From Sedimentisphaerales bacterium (GTDB taxonomy: Bacteria > Planctomycetota > Phycisphaerae > Sedimentisphaerales > Anaerohalosphaeraceae), in contig JAFGGE010000078.1 in NCBI GenBank assembly GCA_016930745.1, forward strand, positions 1-48,695: a stretch of DNA of 48,695 nucleotides. The letters are read 5' to 3'. The notes beneath the pieces were generated by a model. The model was not told the origin of the DNA and did not search any database. It worked only from the letters and a program-made list of their open reading frames with translations. How positions within the stretch are numbered: the stretch's first letter is position 1; each line of letters begins with the position of its first letter. This document shows positions 1 to 9,990 of the stretch, piece after piece. Made by a program: the position numbers and the translations under genes.

Positions 1-2
1 CC

Positions 3-179
3 GTGTTCCGGATTGTCCCTATACAACACGCGCCCGCCGCGAAGCGACAACACGGACATGGCGATATCGGGAGACCGCGCCAGGTAGTCGATGATATTCT
101 GGATGTTCCTGGTTCCGGCCATCCCATGCGGATACGGGTGCTTCATCATAAACACGATATTCAGCTTCGGTTCGGTCAT
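3..179 (-). CDS. Glycosyltransferase-like protein, N-terminal fragment running off the left edge
   Basis: Reverse-strand reading from ATG at 179: MTEPKLNIVFMMKHPYPHGMAGTRNIQNIIDYLARSPDIAMSVLSLRGGRVLYRDNPEH, typical of a GT4-type N-terminus; open to the window edge. Confidence 0.55.
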   Translation of the reverse strand, partial: MTEPKLNIVFMMKHPYPHGMAGTRNIQNIIDYLARSPDIAMSVLSLRGGRVLYRDNPEH

Positions 180-314
180 GGATTCCCGGCTCGAAAGAAA
201 CGGCTCTGCCGCTCGGCTACGATGCTATTCTATCGGCGATTCGTGCGGCTTCGAACAAAAAAGCGGACGAGAACACGGTCCCGCCCGCTTTGGGCTATCT
301 TCTTTTTCAAAATC

Positions 315-1991
315 TTATCGGGACCAGGGCAGGGCCTGGGTCCATAGCTCGGCCAGTTGCGCCAGGTCCAGGATCCCCACTCGGCCGTCCCGGTCCAGAT
401 CGCCGGTCAGCGGCCAGGGGCTGCGGGAGGCAAAGGCGCTGTTGCCGTGGGCGCCGACATTGACCCGGCCTCCGTTGGGCATCGGCTCGGCGGCCGGAGT
501 AACCCACGGATTGCCCGCATCGATGCAGGGACTAGTCACCTCGTCCAGGACCCAGACATTTTCCCGCGGCCAGTAGCGGCCCGACTGCGAACGCAGATGG
601 TAATCATCCTGCGTCGGATCGGCAAACAGCGGATCGTCGTCGCCGCTGGCGTGCCAGTTGTAGATCAGGTGCATGGCCCCTTCGATATCGGCCGTCTCGT
701 TGTTCCAGAACAGGCATCGCGTGACCGTCGGGGCGTAATCCGATCCGATCTTTTTGACGCCGATCCGGTTGTCCACGAGGGTCAGATTCTCCATGCGGCA
801 GGAGGTATCGACGCATTGAACCGCTTCGGCGCTGTTACGGATCACCAGATGGCGAATTACCGTCGAAGAGCTGCGCGGGCCCTGTATGGTCAGGGCGATC
901 TGTCCGGGGGCCTGCAGGATCGCCGCGTCGGCAGCGCTGCGCAGTTTGAGGCCCTTGGCCTCGATCCGGACCGTCTCGGTATACATGCCCGGCCAGACCA
1001 GGATCGTCCCGTCGTCTTCGACTCGATCTACCGCCGTCTGAATCGATGCCAGGGCCGTCGGACGGGTCAGGCCGTCGTTGTCGTCGTTTCCATGGACGGC
1101 ATCGACATGCAGAGTGGCCGGCTCGATCCAGTGCGAGACAAAAATACCCTTTTGATCGCCCACAGAATTATTGTAGTAAATCGTTTTAAGGTCAGGCGTC
1201 AGATAAGGATACCCCGCGTGATAATCCGGATCACAGAGATCAGAGAGAAGGGTAAATCCGCCGAATGGCTCATTCAGGGCCGTTCGCGCACCTTTGAAGA
1301 GATTCGTCTTGCCGGTCTCTGGATGCGGTGATCGAAAATAAATAACCAAACCGTCTGAAGAGAGAAAAGGATCTTGAATATTTAAATTCGTTAATTCTGT
1401 AACCAAATCTATAGTATTCACTTCGAAAAGGCCATGCGGAGAACTACGTGACGCTGTATAAATGGAAAAATTATTTCCTCCTGTCTTATTGGAACGATAT
1501 AAAATCGACCGCTCATCATTATACAGAGCCAATTCAGTATCAATGGATTGAGGAAAGAATGTATGCAACTCAGTATGTCGGATTATTTCAGACCATAGAT
1601 GATCTTTATCCTGTCTTGAAGCCATTTTAATGATACGTTCGAAATTTTTCCCCACAGGTATGACTTGCGCATAATAGAGACGAAGTCCATCACTCGATAT
1701 CCACGGCGATGTGGTGTACCATCCAAGCCCGTCATCATATAGTTCTATCAGTTTCCTTTCACTTTCAAATGGCCCTATAGGTTCGTTGCGTTTGGCTTCA
1801 AACATAAATGAATCACGCACAAAAATAATTGATAATTGATCAGAAGAAATACAGGGGAAAGTGGCTATAGCGCCACCTGCTTTGTCATTGAGTTCACTAT
1901 GGAAAATGGGTTCAGACCAACGAGCATGGGCAGTAACAAATGATAGAAGGCTTATTATTAAAAGACCTTGAAAAGCGGTTTCCCTTCTCAT
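315..1991 (-). CDS. Secreted protein with PD40/TolB-like repeats, a parallel beta-helix-like region and a dockerin-like C-terminus
   Basis: Signal peptide; repeated ISSDGLRLYYA / LSSDGLVIYFRS / LTPDLKTIYYNN; HVDAVHGNDDNDGLTRPTALASIQTAVD and right-handed helix-like text; C-terminal GDLDRDGRVGILDLAQLAELW. Confidence 0.8.
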   Translation of the reverse strand: MRRETAFQGLLIISLLSFVTAHARWSEPIFHSELNDKAGGAIATFPCISSDQLSIIFVRDSFMFEAKRNEPIGPFESERKLIELYDDGLGWYTTSPWISSDGLRLYYAQVIPVGKNFERIIKMASRQDKDHLWSEIIRHTELHTFFPQSIDTELALYNDERSILYRSNKTGGNNFSIYTASRSSPHGLFEVNTIDLVTELTNLNIQDPFLSSDGLVIYFRSPHPETGKTNLFKGARTALNEPFGGFTLLSDLCDPDYHAGYPYLTPDLKTIYYNNSVGDQKGIFVSHWIEPATLHVDAVHGNDDNDGLTRPTALASIQTAVDRVEDDGTILVWPGMYTETVRIEAKGLKLRSAADAAILQAPGQIALTIQGPRSSSTVIRHLVIRNSAEAVQCVDTSCRMENLTLVDNRIGVKKIGSDYAPTVTRCLFWNNETADIEGAMHLIYNWHASGDDDPLFADPTQDDYHLRSQSGRYWPRENVWVLDEVTSPCIDAGNPWVTPAAEPMPNGGRVNVGAHGNSAFASRSPWPLTGDLDRDGRVGILDLAQLAELWTQALPWSR

Positions 1992-2117
1992 TTGAATATC
2001 TCCTTCTCAAGGGACAAAAATATATTCCCACAACAAACCATAATAAGCATTGTAGCAAAATATATTCGGCAGAGTCAATGGTTTTTTAGATACGAAAGGC
2101 CTTTTTTAGGGGATTTT

Positions 2118-3314
2118 TCAGGAAAATGGTTGAGAACGAAGCACAAAATCATATATTTTCTCCCCAATTTTATCCCAGCTATACATGTCTTCAAAAGTCG
2201 ACCATGCCGCTTTCGTCAGCTGTTGACCTATTTGGGGATCGTTGATCAAACGGACACATCCTTGCGCAAAGGCATCTTCCTGGTCGCGTACAATGAGTTC
2301 CTTTTCATCTGCGACCATTAAACCATGGGAACCGACAGAAGTGGTAATAACAGGGCACATTTTTGTAAACGCTTCCAGAATCTTTATTCGTGTGCCTCCC
2401 CCGAAATGCAAGGGCACGATCATGGCAGACCACTGGGAAAATTCACCGGCTGGATCATCCACAAAACCAAGATGCGTAAATCCCTCTACGTAGGAAAAAT
2501 CGGATTTCGCATCATATCGGCCGACCAGATGTAATTCGGCTGTTGGTATCTCCTCACGAATTTTCGGCCACACACGATCAGCGAACCATTTCATGCCGTC
2601 TCTGTTCGGCGTATAGCCCAGATAGCCGATAAAGCCCAGACATGATTTCGTTTTAGGTTTCCAACGTGGTCGTTCCGGTGGTTGTTCAAATCCATTGGGT
2701 ACCACAGCAATTGGATCTCTGTTACCAAGAAAAGCCTTGTCTTCATCGCTGCAAACTACAATTTTCCCAAATCGGTGAATCGCATTTTTTTCCCACCGTT
2801 TCCATTTGTAAATAAGAAGATAATCCGCTATTTTTAAACGAAGCGTTTTGTCTATGGATAATTTAAGTCGATACTTGACTTGGTTGAGGTCGTCTAAATC
2901 GACTAACGAATTTCGAAATCCCTTATACCTCAAAGAATCTGCCGGATCCAATGTATGAAACCATATCAAGTCGTGGTCTTTTACGAGTTGATGAAATCGT
3001 TTTAGATCGCTCTTACTTACTGCCGGGGCATGATACCATGGCCAGTGAAATTGAAACCGATGTCGCCATTGTGAAAGGAAATAAGGCAAATTCCTGTGTC
3101 GAGTTGTCATCGCACAAAAGTTAAAAAATTCCTTCTGAGTGGCTTCGATTCGATTTCTTTCCGGCTCATGGCCAACGTAAAGAAAAGTCAGAGGAAATCG
3201 TTTCTGTAACTGCCTGCCAATATTAAGAATTCTATGGTGTGATCCCTGCATTGGCGGACAAGGCAACGTAGAGGCTACATATAAAATTCGAGGCTTTTTA
3301 GTGTTTTCAGTCAT
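2118..3314 (-). CDS. Glycosyltransferase, group 1 (GT4-like)
   Basis: 398 aa; ILYVASTLPCPPMQGSHHRILNI, VVPNGFE, GFIGYLGYTPNRDGMKWFADRVWPKI, VPLHFGGGTRIKILEAFT motifs. Confidence 0.85.
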   Translation of the reverse strand: MTENTKKPRILYVASTLPCPPMQGSHHRILNIGRQLQKRFPLTFLYVGHEPERNRIEATQKEFFNFCAMTTRHRNLPYFLSQWRHRFQFHWPWYHAPAVSKSDLKRFHQLVKDHDLIWFHTLDPADSLRYKGFRNSLVDLDDLNQVKYRLKLSIDKTLRLKIADYLLIYKWKRWEKNAIHRFGKIVVCSDEDKAFLGNRDPIAVVPNGFEQPPERPRWKPKTKSCLGFIGYLGYTPNRDGMKWFADRVWPKIREEIPTAELHLVGRYDAKSDFSYVEGFTHLGFVDDPAGEFSQWSAMIVPLHFGGGTRIKILEAFTKMCPVITTSVGSHGLMVADEKELIVRDQEDAFAQGCVRLINDPQIGQQLTKAAWSTFEDMYSWDKIGEKIYDFVLRSQPFS

Positions 3315-3318
3315 TGCA

Positions 3319-4263
3319 TTATAATGTTCGTTTTATTTTCTCATAAGCATTGCCCAAAGCCGGATAGAGAGAATGAATATATGTTGTCATAAAATTATAC
3401 CTTGTGAAAAAACATCTATATTTCTTAAGTAACGTTTGAGCGTTTTGACCTTGTTTGGCATTCAGATATTCTTTAATCCACCAGCCGATCATTTTTTGGG
3501 CGCAGGGTTTGAATTCGTCGAGCTTATAGTATTTGGCGGCCAGGTCCAGGTGTCGGTCGATGAAATCGCAGAGGGTCTGCGGATCACGGTGGAGCTTGAT
3601 CGTGCTTTCGGGCACATCCAGGTGATAGACCGCGATCGGCTCGTACACAAATCCGATGGGCCCCTGCCGGTAGGCGATGCGAAACCACAGATCCATATCA
3701 TTAATCCGTTTGCGCCCCGGCTCAAACAGGCCCGCCTCCAGCAGCACATCGCGCCGGATCAGCATCGTATCGGTATGGCCGCCGGCAAAATGCACATGGG
3801 CGGCAAAATAGCTGTCGAACACCTCCCCGCCCTGTAGAAAGTCTTGGATTTGCTCCATTCTCTGCGGCGTAAGGTCCTGGCATTTTTTATGTTCTTGATC
3901 ACAATGGCATCGGAGATAATTGCCCGTACACCAGACCAGATCGGGATGACGGGCCGCCAATGCTGACAGCAATTGCAAGTGATTCGGCAACAGTTCGTCG
4001 TCGGCGTCCAGAAAGGCGATCCAGTCGCCGGTCGCCTCCCGGATGCCGGTATTGCGCGCCACGCTGGCCCCGGCGTTGTCCTGACGGATATACCGAATGC
4101 GGTCGCGATAGGGCGCGACAACCTCATGCGTGTTGTCGGTCGAGCCGTCATCGACGACGAGAATCTCATCGGCCTGGCGGACCTGGGCCAGGACCGAATC
4201 AATCGCGCGGGGCAGATACCTGCCCGCATTGTATGCCGGTATTACCACCGAGAGGGTCTTCAT
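3319..4263 (-). CDS. Glycosyltransferase family 2
   Basis: MKTLSVVIPAYNAGRYLPRAIDSVLAQ...EILVVDDGSTDNT...ARNTGI...AFLDADDE: classical GT-A motifs. ATG at 4263 preferred over the upstream GTG at 4275. Confidence 0.9.
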   Translation of the reverse strand: MKTLSVVIPAYNAGRYLPRAIDSVLAQVRQADEILVVDDGSTDNTHEVVAPYRDRIRYIRQDNAGASVARNTGIREATGDWIAFLDADDELLPNHLQLLSALAARHPDLVWCTGNYLRCHCDQEHKKCQDLTPQRMEQIQDFLQGGEVFDSYFAAHVHFAGGHTDTMLIRRDVLLEAGLFEPGRKRINDMDLWFRIAYRQGPIGFVYEPIAVYHLDVPESTIKLHRDPQTLCDFIDRHLDLAAKYYKLDEFKPCAQKMIGWWIKEYLNAKQGQNAQTLLKKYRCFFTRYNFMTTYIHSLYPALGNAYEKIKRTL

Positions 4264-4291
4264 GGCAACGCTCACATCACTGGCAGAATCG

Positions 4292-6487
4292 TTAACTGAA
4301 CACCAGCCGCAGGATATCCTGATACGTCAGCCACAAAAAGACCGCCAGCAGAAGCGCCAGACCCGCGTAAGCGATCGCCTCCTGCACCCGCTCGTTCAGC
4401 GGCGAACCCTTGATCTTTTCAATGAGCAGCAGCACAATCACGCCGCCGTCGACGATCGGCAGCGGCAGCAGATTCATCACCGCGATGATCGAGCTGATCA
4501 GACCCAGGAAGTAAATATAATCGATCAGGTCCCGCTGGGCGATGGTATAGCTGGCCGAGAGGATCCCCACCGGGCCCATCAGGGTCTTGGGGCTGACATC
4601 GCGTGTGATCAGCCGCCGCAGCGTCACATAGGTCTGGGCGATAAACATATAGGTCTTTTTCGAGCCCCAGACGACAGCCTGGCCGGGGCCGGAGGCCTTG
4701 TACAGTTCAGTCAGCGGCTCCAGGGGAATCGACTTGGCCAGGGCGGTCTGCGCGGCCAGAAACCGGTCGTCGGAGGGCACATCCACGGCTACCGCTCCGG
4801 CATCCGTGTCGCTGAGCCGGTATTCGATGCTGATCCGCTGGCCCCGGCTGGCCCGATACAGCCGCACGATATCGGCGTAATTGGAGACCGGCTCGCCATC
4901 GACGGTCGTAATCGTCGCTCCGCGCGGGATGGACAACGGCAACAAGTCGCCGTCGGCGAGGGTGCTGGCGACGACGGGATGTTCCACGTCCAGTACCGGC
5001 ACAAATCCGATTTCCGCCCGGCGGCGGTCGCTGGGATTGGAACGCGGCACGACCGTTACTTCCACGGGCGAATACTGGTCCTGCTCATCCTTGCGAAGCA
5101 GGGTCATGGACAGGTCCTTGTCCTTGTGTTCCTGGGTGATCTGCCGCAGTTCGCTGTAGGTGGGATTTTCGATCCCGCCGGCGGAGACAACGATATCGCC
5201 AGGTTGGAGTTTATCGCTGTTTTGGCCCTGCCTGACGCCGATCAGAAAACCGAACAGACGGGCGAACAGACTCTGCCTGGGCTGGGAGACGGCCAGAATT
5301 TTCAGGCGGGGCACCATCGAATGGATATGGCACAACTGGGCCTGGGTTTCAAAACTGCCTTGTTCATACAGCCAAAGCAGGTCCAAGCGGACCTCCACAG
5401 CCCGGTTTTCTCGGGTTTTCGGATCCGAACGCTGTACCGTAAGGGTGACCTGATCGGCCAGTGTGTCGGCGACCCATTCATCCATCTGCCATGCGGCCGA
5501 AACCGGTTCGCCGTTCACCGCTGTGACCACATCTCCCGGAGCAAGCCCCAGCTCCTTTTCCAACAGAGCAATTCGCCTGGGATCTTTAATTTTGCGGGCC
5601 ACGATCAGCGTATCGGCTGATTCGATCCCGAACGATTTGACAGGCATCCCCGCACGGGGAGAAATCCGGGGCACGATTTGAATCGATTCGGTTTTTCCAT
5701 CGCCGCGCCGGACAATCAATGAGACCGCTTCGTCCTCGGCCGTCAGGGCCGGGGCCAGACCGAGCGAGGAAAAGTCCACAAACGACTCGCCGTTGATCTC
5801 CACAATCCGATCGCCTGGGACCAAACCCGCTTTGGCGGCGGGGGAATCGGGAATGACATTGCCGACGACCGCCGGAGGCAGAGGCAGACCGATGGAAAAG
5901 ACTACCAGAAAGATTAAAAAGGCGCTGATCGCATTGAAAATCACCCCTGCCGCCACGACGGCGATCCGGATACAGACCGGCTTATTGGCAAAAGACCGCG
6001 GATCGTCGCTGCGTTCGGCCGCGCCGGCATCCTCCTGGCCGAGCATCTTGACGAACCCCCCGAACGGGACAAGCCCGATCCGATATTCGGTGTCCGAGTC
6101 TTTGGATTGGGTCATTTTTTCCACGGTTTTCGAGGTCGGAGTATTGACCGATCCCTCTTTCAACGGTTCGGTTTTTGCTTCTTCCTCCTGCCCGCTGAGA
6201 AACTTGGGCAGAATTCGGATCCGCCAGCCCTTTTGGAGCTTGCGTACCCCCAGCAAAGTAGGGGGAAATCCGATGGAAAAGGCCTCGACCTTGATCCCCG
6301 ACAGCTTGGCGACAATAAAATGCCCGAATTCGTGCACCATGATCACCGCGCCAAATCCCAGGATCACAATCACGATGTTTCCGAATGTATCCAGGTTGGT
6401 GACGATCATATAGACCAGCACAATCGCGGCGATCATAAGAATCGTCAGGTTGAACCACTTTTTATTGGGACCTTGTTTTTCGCTCAT
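4292..6487 (-). CDS. rseP: Site-2 zinc metalloprotease (RseP-like) with PDZ domains
   Basis: HEFGHFIVAK zinc motif, PDZ-like segments (IPDSPAAKAGLVPGDRIVEING), C-terminal NLLPLPIVDGG. Start moved to MSEKQGPNKKW at 6487, because the longer ORF would overlap dxr. Confidence 0.88.
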   Translation of the reverse strand: MSEKQGPNKKWFNLTILMIAAIVLVYMIVTNLDTFGNIVIVILGFGAVIMVHEFGHFIVAKLSGIKVEAFSIGFPPTLLGVRKLQKGWRIRILPKFLSGQEEEAKTEPLKEGSVNTPTSKTVEKMTQSKDSDTEYRIGLVPFGGFVKMLGQEDAGAAERSDDPRSFANKPVCIRIAVVAAGVIFNAISAFLIFLVVFSIGLPLPPAVVGNVIPDSPAAKAGLVPGDRIVEINGESFVDFSSLGLAPALTAEDEAVSLIVRRGDGKTESIQIVPRISPRAGMPVKSFGIESADTLIVARKIKDPRRIALLEKELGLAPGDVVTAVNGEPVSAAWQMDEWVADTLADQVTLTVQRSDPKTRENRAVEVRLDLLWLYEQGSFETQAQLCHIHSMVPRLKILAVSQPRQSLFARLFGFLIGVRQGQNSDKLQPGDIVVSAGGIENPTYSELRQITQEHKDKDLSMTLLRKDEQDQYSPVEVTVVPRSNPSDRRRAEIGFVPVLDVEHPVVASTLADGDLLPLSIPRGATITTVDGEPVSNYADIVRLYRASRGQRISIEYRLSDTDAGAVAVDVPSDDRFLAAQTALAKSIPLEPLTELYKASGPGQAVVWGSKKTYMFIAQTYVTLRRLITRDVSPKTLMGPVGILSASYTIAQRDLIDYIYFLGLISSIIAVMNLLPLPIVDGGVIVLLLIEKIKGSPLNERVQEAIAYAGLALLLAVFLWLTYQDILRLVFS

Positions 6488-6501
6488 CAAAGGCTCCTGT
6501 T

Positions 6502-7689
6502 TTACACCTTTTCGGCAGAATCTCGCGCTAAAAATGAGAGTTTCAGGGTTTCTTTTACGGTTCTTCGGGCCCAGGCATCGACCTGGAGCAGGGCATCCAG
6601 GGTTGGACACGGTGTTTCGGAATGCCTGCTCAGACAGTCCTCGATCAGTTCGACAATCTGATGAAACGGGATTTGTCCCGTCAGAAACAGCTCCACGGCC
6701 ACCTCGTTGGCGGCGTTAAAAACCACCGGGGCCGAGCCGCCCTGACGGATCACATCATAGACCAGTTTCAGAGAACGAAACACCTCCGGATTGGGCGTTT
6801 CAAAGGTCAGACAACCGAGTTTTTCCAACTGAAGGGGCTTGGCCAGCCCCTTGCATCGGCGCGGGTAGGTCAGGGCGTACTGGATAGGGACGGTCATATC
6901 GGGCGTGCCCATCTGGGCCAGGATGGATCCGTCTACAAACTCAACCATGGAGTGAATCACCGATTCCGGATGGATCAGGACATCGATTTGCTCGGCGGGC
7001 AGGCCGAACAACCAGACCGCCTCGATGATCTCCAGGGCCTTGTTCATCATCGTAGCGCTGTCAATGGTGATTTTCGGGCCCATATCCCATGTCGGGTGGT
7101 TCAGGGCCTGTTCCAGGGTCACCTGCTGAAGATCCTCGGGCCGGGCCTTTCGAAACGGCCCCCCTGAGCCGGTCAGGATGATCCGTTTGACGTCTTCGGA
7201 TTGGCCGGCGTGCATGGCCTGGAAGACGGCCGAGTGTTCGCTATCGACCGGCAGAATCGTAGCGCCGTGTTCGGCGGCGGTGTCGGTCAGAAGCTGTCCG
7301 GCGATAACCAGGGGTTCTTTATTGGCGATCGCCAGGGTCTTTCCCATTTCGGCGGCCCGCAGTACGGCAGGAAGCCCCGCAGCCCCGACGACCGCGGTCA
7401 AAACGATATCCACTTCCTCCAGAGAGGCGATTTCCGACAGTGCGTCGGGACCTGTCAGGATGTCGCAGGCCTGATCGCCGATCAGGGCCTTCAATGGTTT
7501 GGCTTTTTCCGGATTGGCGATGGCGACATAGGAAGGCCCGAACCGACGAACCTGACCGGCCAGCAGATCGATGCTGTTTCGGGCCGCCAGAGCGACTATA
7601 CGAAATTCGTCGCCAAGGGCTTCGATAACGCGAAGCGCATTGGCCCCGATGGAGCCGGTAGAACCCAGAATAGCAATATTTCTAACCAT
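6502..7689 (-). CDS. dxr: 1-deoxy-D-xylulose-5-phosphate reductoisomerase
   Basis: MVRNIAILGSTGSIG...NKEPLVIAGQL...LTGSGGPFR...HPTWDMGPKITIDSATMMNKALEIIEA: canonical Dxr motifs. Confidence 0.97.
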   Translation of the reverse strand: MVRNIAILGSTGSIGANALRVIEALGDEFRIVALAARNSIDLLAGQVRRFGPSYVAIANPEKAKPLKALIGDQACDILTGPDALSEIASLEEVDIVLTAVVGAAGLPAVLRAAEMGKTLAIANKEPLVIAGQLLTDTAAEHGATILPVDSEHSAVFQAMHAGQSEDVKRIILTGSGGPFRKARPEDLQQVTLEQALNHPTWDMGPKITIDSATMMNKALEIIEAVWLFGLPAEQIDVLIHPESVIHSMVEFVDGSILAQMGTPDMTVPIQYALTYPRRCKGLAKPLQLEKLGCLTFETPNPEVFRSLKLVYDVIRQGGSAPVVFNAANEVAVELFLTGQIPFHQIVELIEDCLSRHSETPCPTLDALLQVDAWARRTVKETLKLSFLARDSAEKV

Positions 7690-7798
7690 ATCGCGACAGT
7701 ATCGCAGAAAATGCGGTCCTGTCAAGAATTACACGCCTCGATCCCGCACCAGGTCATCTCTGCGGCGTACCAATGACTGTCCTGTAGGAGTGGAAAAG

Positions 7799-8398
7799 AT
7801 GAAGTGTATAAGAACAATTTGGTATGCTGTTGTTCCAGTGATCCTTGTTTTTGTTTTTTCCGGGTGCGAAGCGGTTTTTGAGCAGGATACGCTGGTTTGG
7901 AGCGAATCCTCTGCCCTGGCTGCCTCTCCGGGCGCTATTTGGGGTCGTTACCATAAAGTATCCGGGAAATACTGGGTCGTGCTGGAAAAACAGTACTCGA
8001 TGGAGCCGCCCGTCACAGAATATGCCCTGTTATGCCTGACCGAGACGCTGATCGACGGCGATCCGACGTATGAACTGCAGCAGGGTTTGATCGTACATGC
8101 GGTATATGATATGGATCGGAGGGCTGAAGTTCTGCACAAGATGGCGACGCTTGATGCGCGGTATTTTCAGTCCCAATGCGGCTGTCCCACGCAGGATGTG
8201 CTTGTCGGATACGACGGGCCGGTGTTGTCGGCCTCCACGGGCGAAGCAAGGGGGCGTCTTGCATTCCGCGCGAGAGTCCGATCCGACTCACAGCAAACGC
8301 TTGATTCGATCGAATCTTTGTTCGTAATGCTGGTCGATCAGGAACCGACCGATGCGATGACCTGCCTGGTGTCTTCCCTGGAGAAAGCCGCCATGTAA
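7799..8398 (+). CDS. Putative lipoprotein
   Basis: MKCIRTIWYAVVPVILVFVFSGCEAVFEQ: signal plus lipobox-like SGC; purine-rich RBS (taggagtgg) upstream. Confidence 0.65.
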   Translation: MKCIRTIWYAVVPVILVFVFSGCEAVFEQDTLVWSESSALAASPGAIWGRYHKVSGKYWVVLEKQYSMEPPVTEYALLCLTETLIDGDPTYELQQGLIVHAVYDMDRRAEVLHKMATLDARYFQSQCGCPTQDVLVGYDGPVLSASTGEARGRLAFRARVRSDSQQTLDSIESLFVMLVDQEPTDAMTCLVSSLEKAAM

Positions 8399-8551
8399 CA
8401 TATTCCTTCTGGTATGGAATCTGAATTCTGACTCATGCGTATGGCGTTACGTAAATGATTTCGAGACACATTTTTACTGTTTCGAGCACATACATGTAAT
8501 TTATAGGAAATCTATTCTTACGGAGGCTGGATTACTCCAAGAACTCTTTTT

Positions 8552-9964
8552 TCAGTTGGATTCAATGAGAAAAAAAGGAGCTATTTTTTCCCACACCGTT
8601 TCGGCCACAATCTTTTGACCTAATGCGTTTAAATGCCCATCCCATGTTTTTGGGTATAGTTGATTACCTTGTTCTATATTGCCCCGAAGAGGAGGCAGCG
8701 TATCAATACATTCGATTTGTTGGCTGGCCAAATACTGTTGTAAACTTTCATAGAACTGCTTCTCATATTCTATTTGCAGGCTGTAGAGAGGTGAACAGGA
8801 GATTTCAGAGCGGCTGACAAGATCGGAAAATGCAAGTTCTTTGGATGGAATTAAGACAATAAAAAAAGATATTCCTTTGTGTTGTAATCGGTCATGAATT
8901 TCTTGTAATGCTTTTTGTGAAATAGAAAAGCCCTCTACGATTCGCACATCGGTCATATTCAGGGCAAGAAGATGATACCCGGGAGCAAATACCGTCTGCA
9001 ATGTGCCCTCTGAAAATACCATTAAGGAATCCATGGAATCTGCTCGTCGTCTGATTTGATTCCAGGTCAACGGAACTTTCTGATAATAGACTGTTTCGAT
9101 AGCCTGAAATAATCTATAGATTTTTACATGGCCCAAAATTTTTGAGACAGGGGAATTAGATTGGGATATACGGGGCATCATCGAAAAAAATTGTTTTTCG
9201 ATAGAGCCGCTTTGCTCTGCCTGCTGAATTTTTCGTAATGTAGTTTCGTCGTTTGTTTTCAAATCTGGGAGTTGTCCCTGAAGATATACTTGCTCATAAC
9301 AGTCATAGAAATCATTTCCGGTATACACGGCAACTAAGACAATTTTGGGCTGTAGCTCCATTGCTTCATCCAGGAGCAATAAATATTCCGTAGGACCATA
9401 GCCCCCGAAAGATATGTTGTAAATTCCAATCTCTTTTTGAGCAAGCCGGCTCGGCCAGTTGTATTCTCTTGCCACGCCGACACCGTAGGTTTGAGAATCG
9501 CCCAGAGCGACAACGTCTGCCTGACGGGGAACAAAAGAATTTCTCCAGCCATTTTTATCATGGTCCGGTATGTCAGGATTGGGTTTATATAACAATACCG
9601 GATCTCGTATCCACAGTTTTGTCTCGTGCTCCGGGGATTCGTTCAGGACATAATTAATGGGGGGGCTTATAAGGCAGAGAATTCGAATGCACATTTCGAG
9701 AAAAACTATCACCAAAGCGATTGTCATAGCAGGAAAAAGAAAGTTTTTTCGAATGTCAGGATGATTCCTGCGGCGAATAAGAATGCTTCCCCATAGTATA
9801 AAAAAAATATCGACAAGCCAGATGACTACCTTCTTCGGTACGCTTTGAATTTCTCCCGAAGGATTGATCAAAGGCGCCAGGCTCCATACATTGCAGCCCA
9901 ATCCAACCAGGATAAATACGAGGCCGAGAAAGAGGGGAAAATTGATTTGTTTCCATGGGAGCAT
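8552..9964 (-). CDS. Membrane-anchored SGNH/GDSL-like hydrolase-family protein
   Basis: Hydrophobic N-terminal segments, then VVALGDSQTYGVGV...YNISFGGYGPTEYLLLLDEA...VAVYTGNDFYDC and DGHLNALGQKIVAE. Start MLPWKQINF preferred. Confidence 0.72.
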   Translation of the reverse strand: MLPWKQINFPLFLGLVFILVGLGCNVWSLAPLINPSGEIQSVPKKVVIWLVDIFFILWGSILIRRRNHPDIRKNFLFPAMTIALVIVFLEMCIRILCLISPPINYVLNESPEHETKLWIRDPVLLYKPNPDIPDHDKNGWRNSFVPRQADVVALGDSQTYGVGVAREYNWPSRLAQKEIGIYNISFGGYGPTEYLLLLDEAMELQPKIVLVAVYTGNDFYDCYEQVYLQGQLPDLKTNDETTLRKIQQAEQSGSIEKQFFSMMPRISQSNSPVSKILGHVKIYRLFQAIETVYYQKVPLTWNQIRRRADSMDSLMVFSEGTLQTVFAPGYHLLALNMTDVRIVEGFSISQKALQEIHDRLQHKGISFFIVLIPSKELAFSDLVSRSEISCSPLYSLQIEYEKQFYESLQQYLASQQIECIDTLPPLRGNIEQGNQLYPKTWDGHLNALGQKIVAETVWEKIAPFFLIESN

Positions 9965-9990
9965 GTCTATTCCTTTGTCGTAGTCGATTG

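Noticed and set aside
1448-1630. 60-aa plus ORF (MTLYKWKNYFLLSYWND...)
   Set aside because: Antisense to the PD40-like portion of the secreted protein; AT-rich chance ORF.
4130-5620. Long plus-strand ORF (496 aa) opposite the rseP-like gene
   Set aside because: Shadow ORF of a high-GC gene: Gln/His/Arg/Gly-rich translation with no domain signature, fully antisense to a conserved protease.
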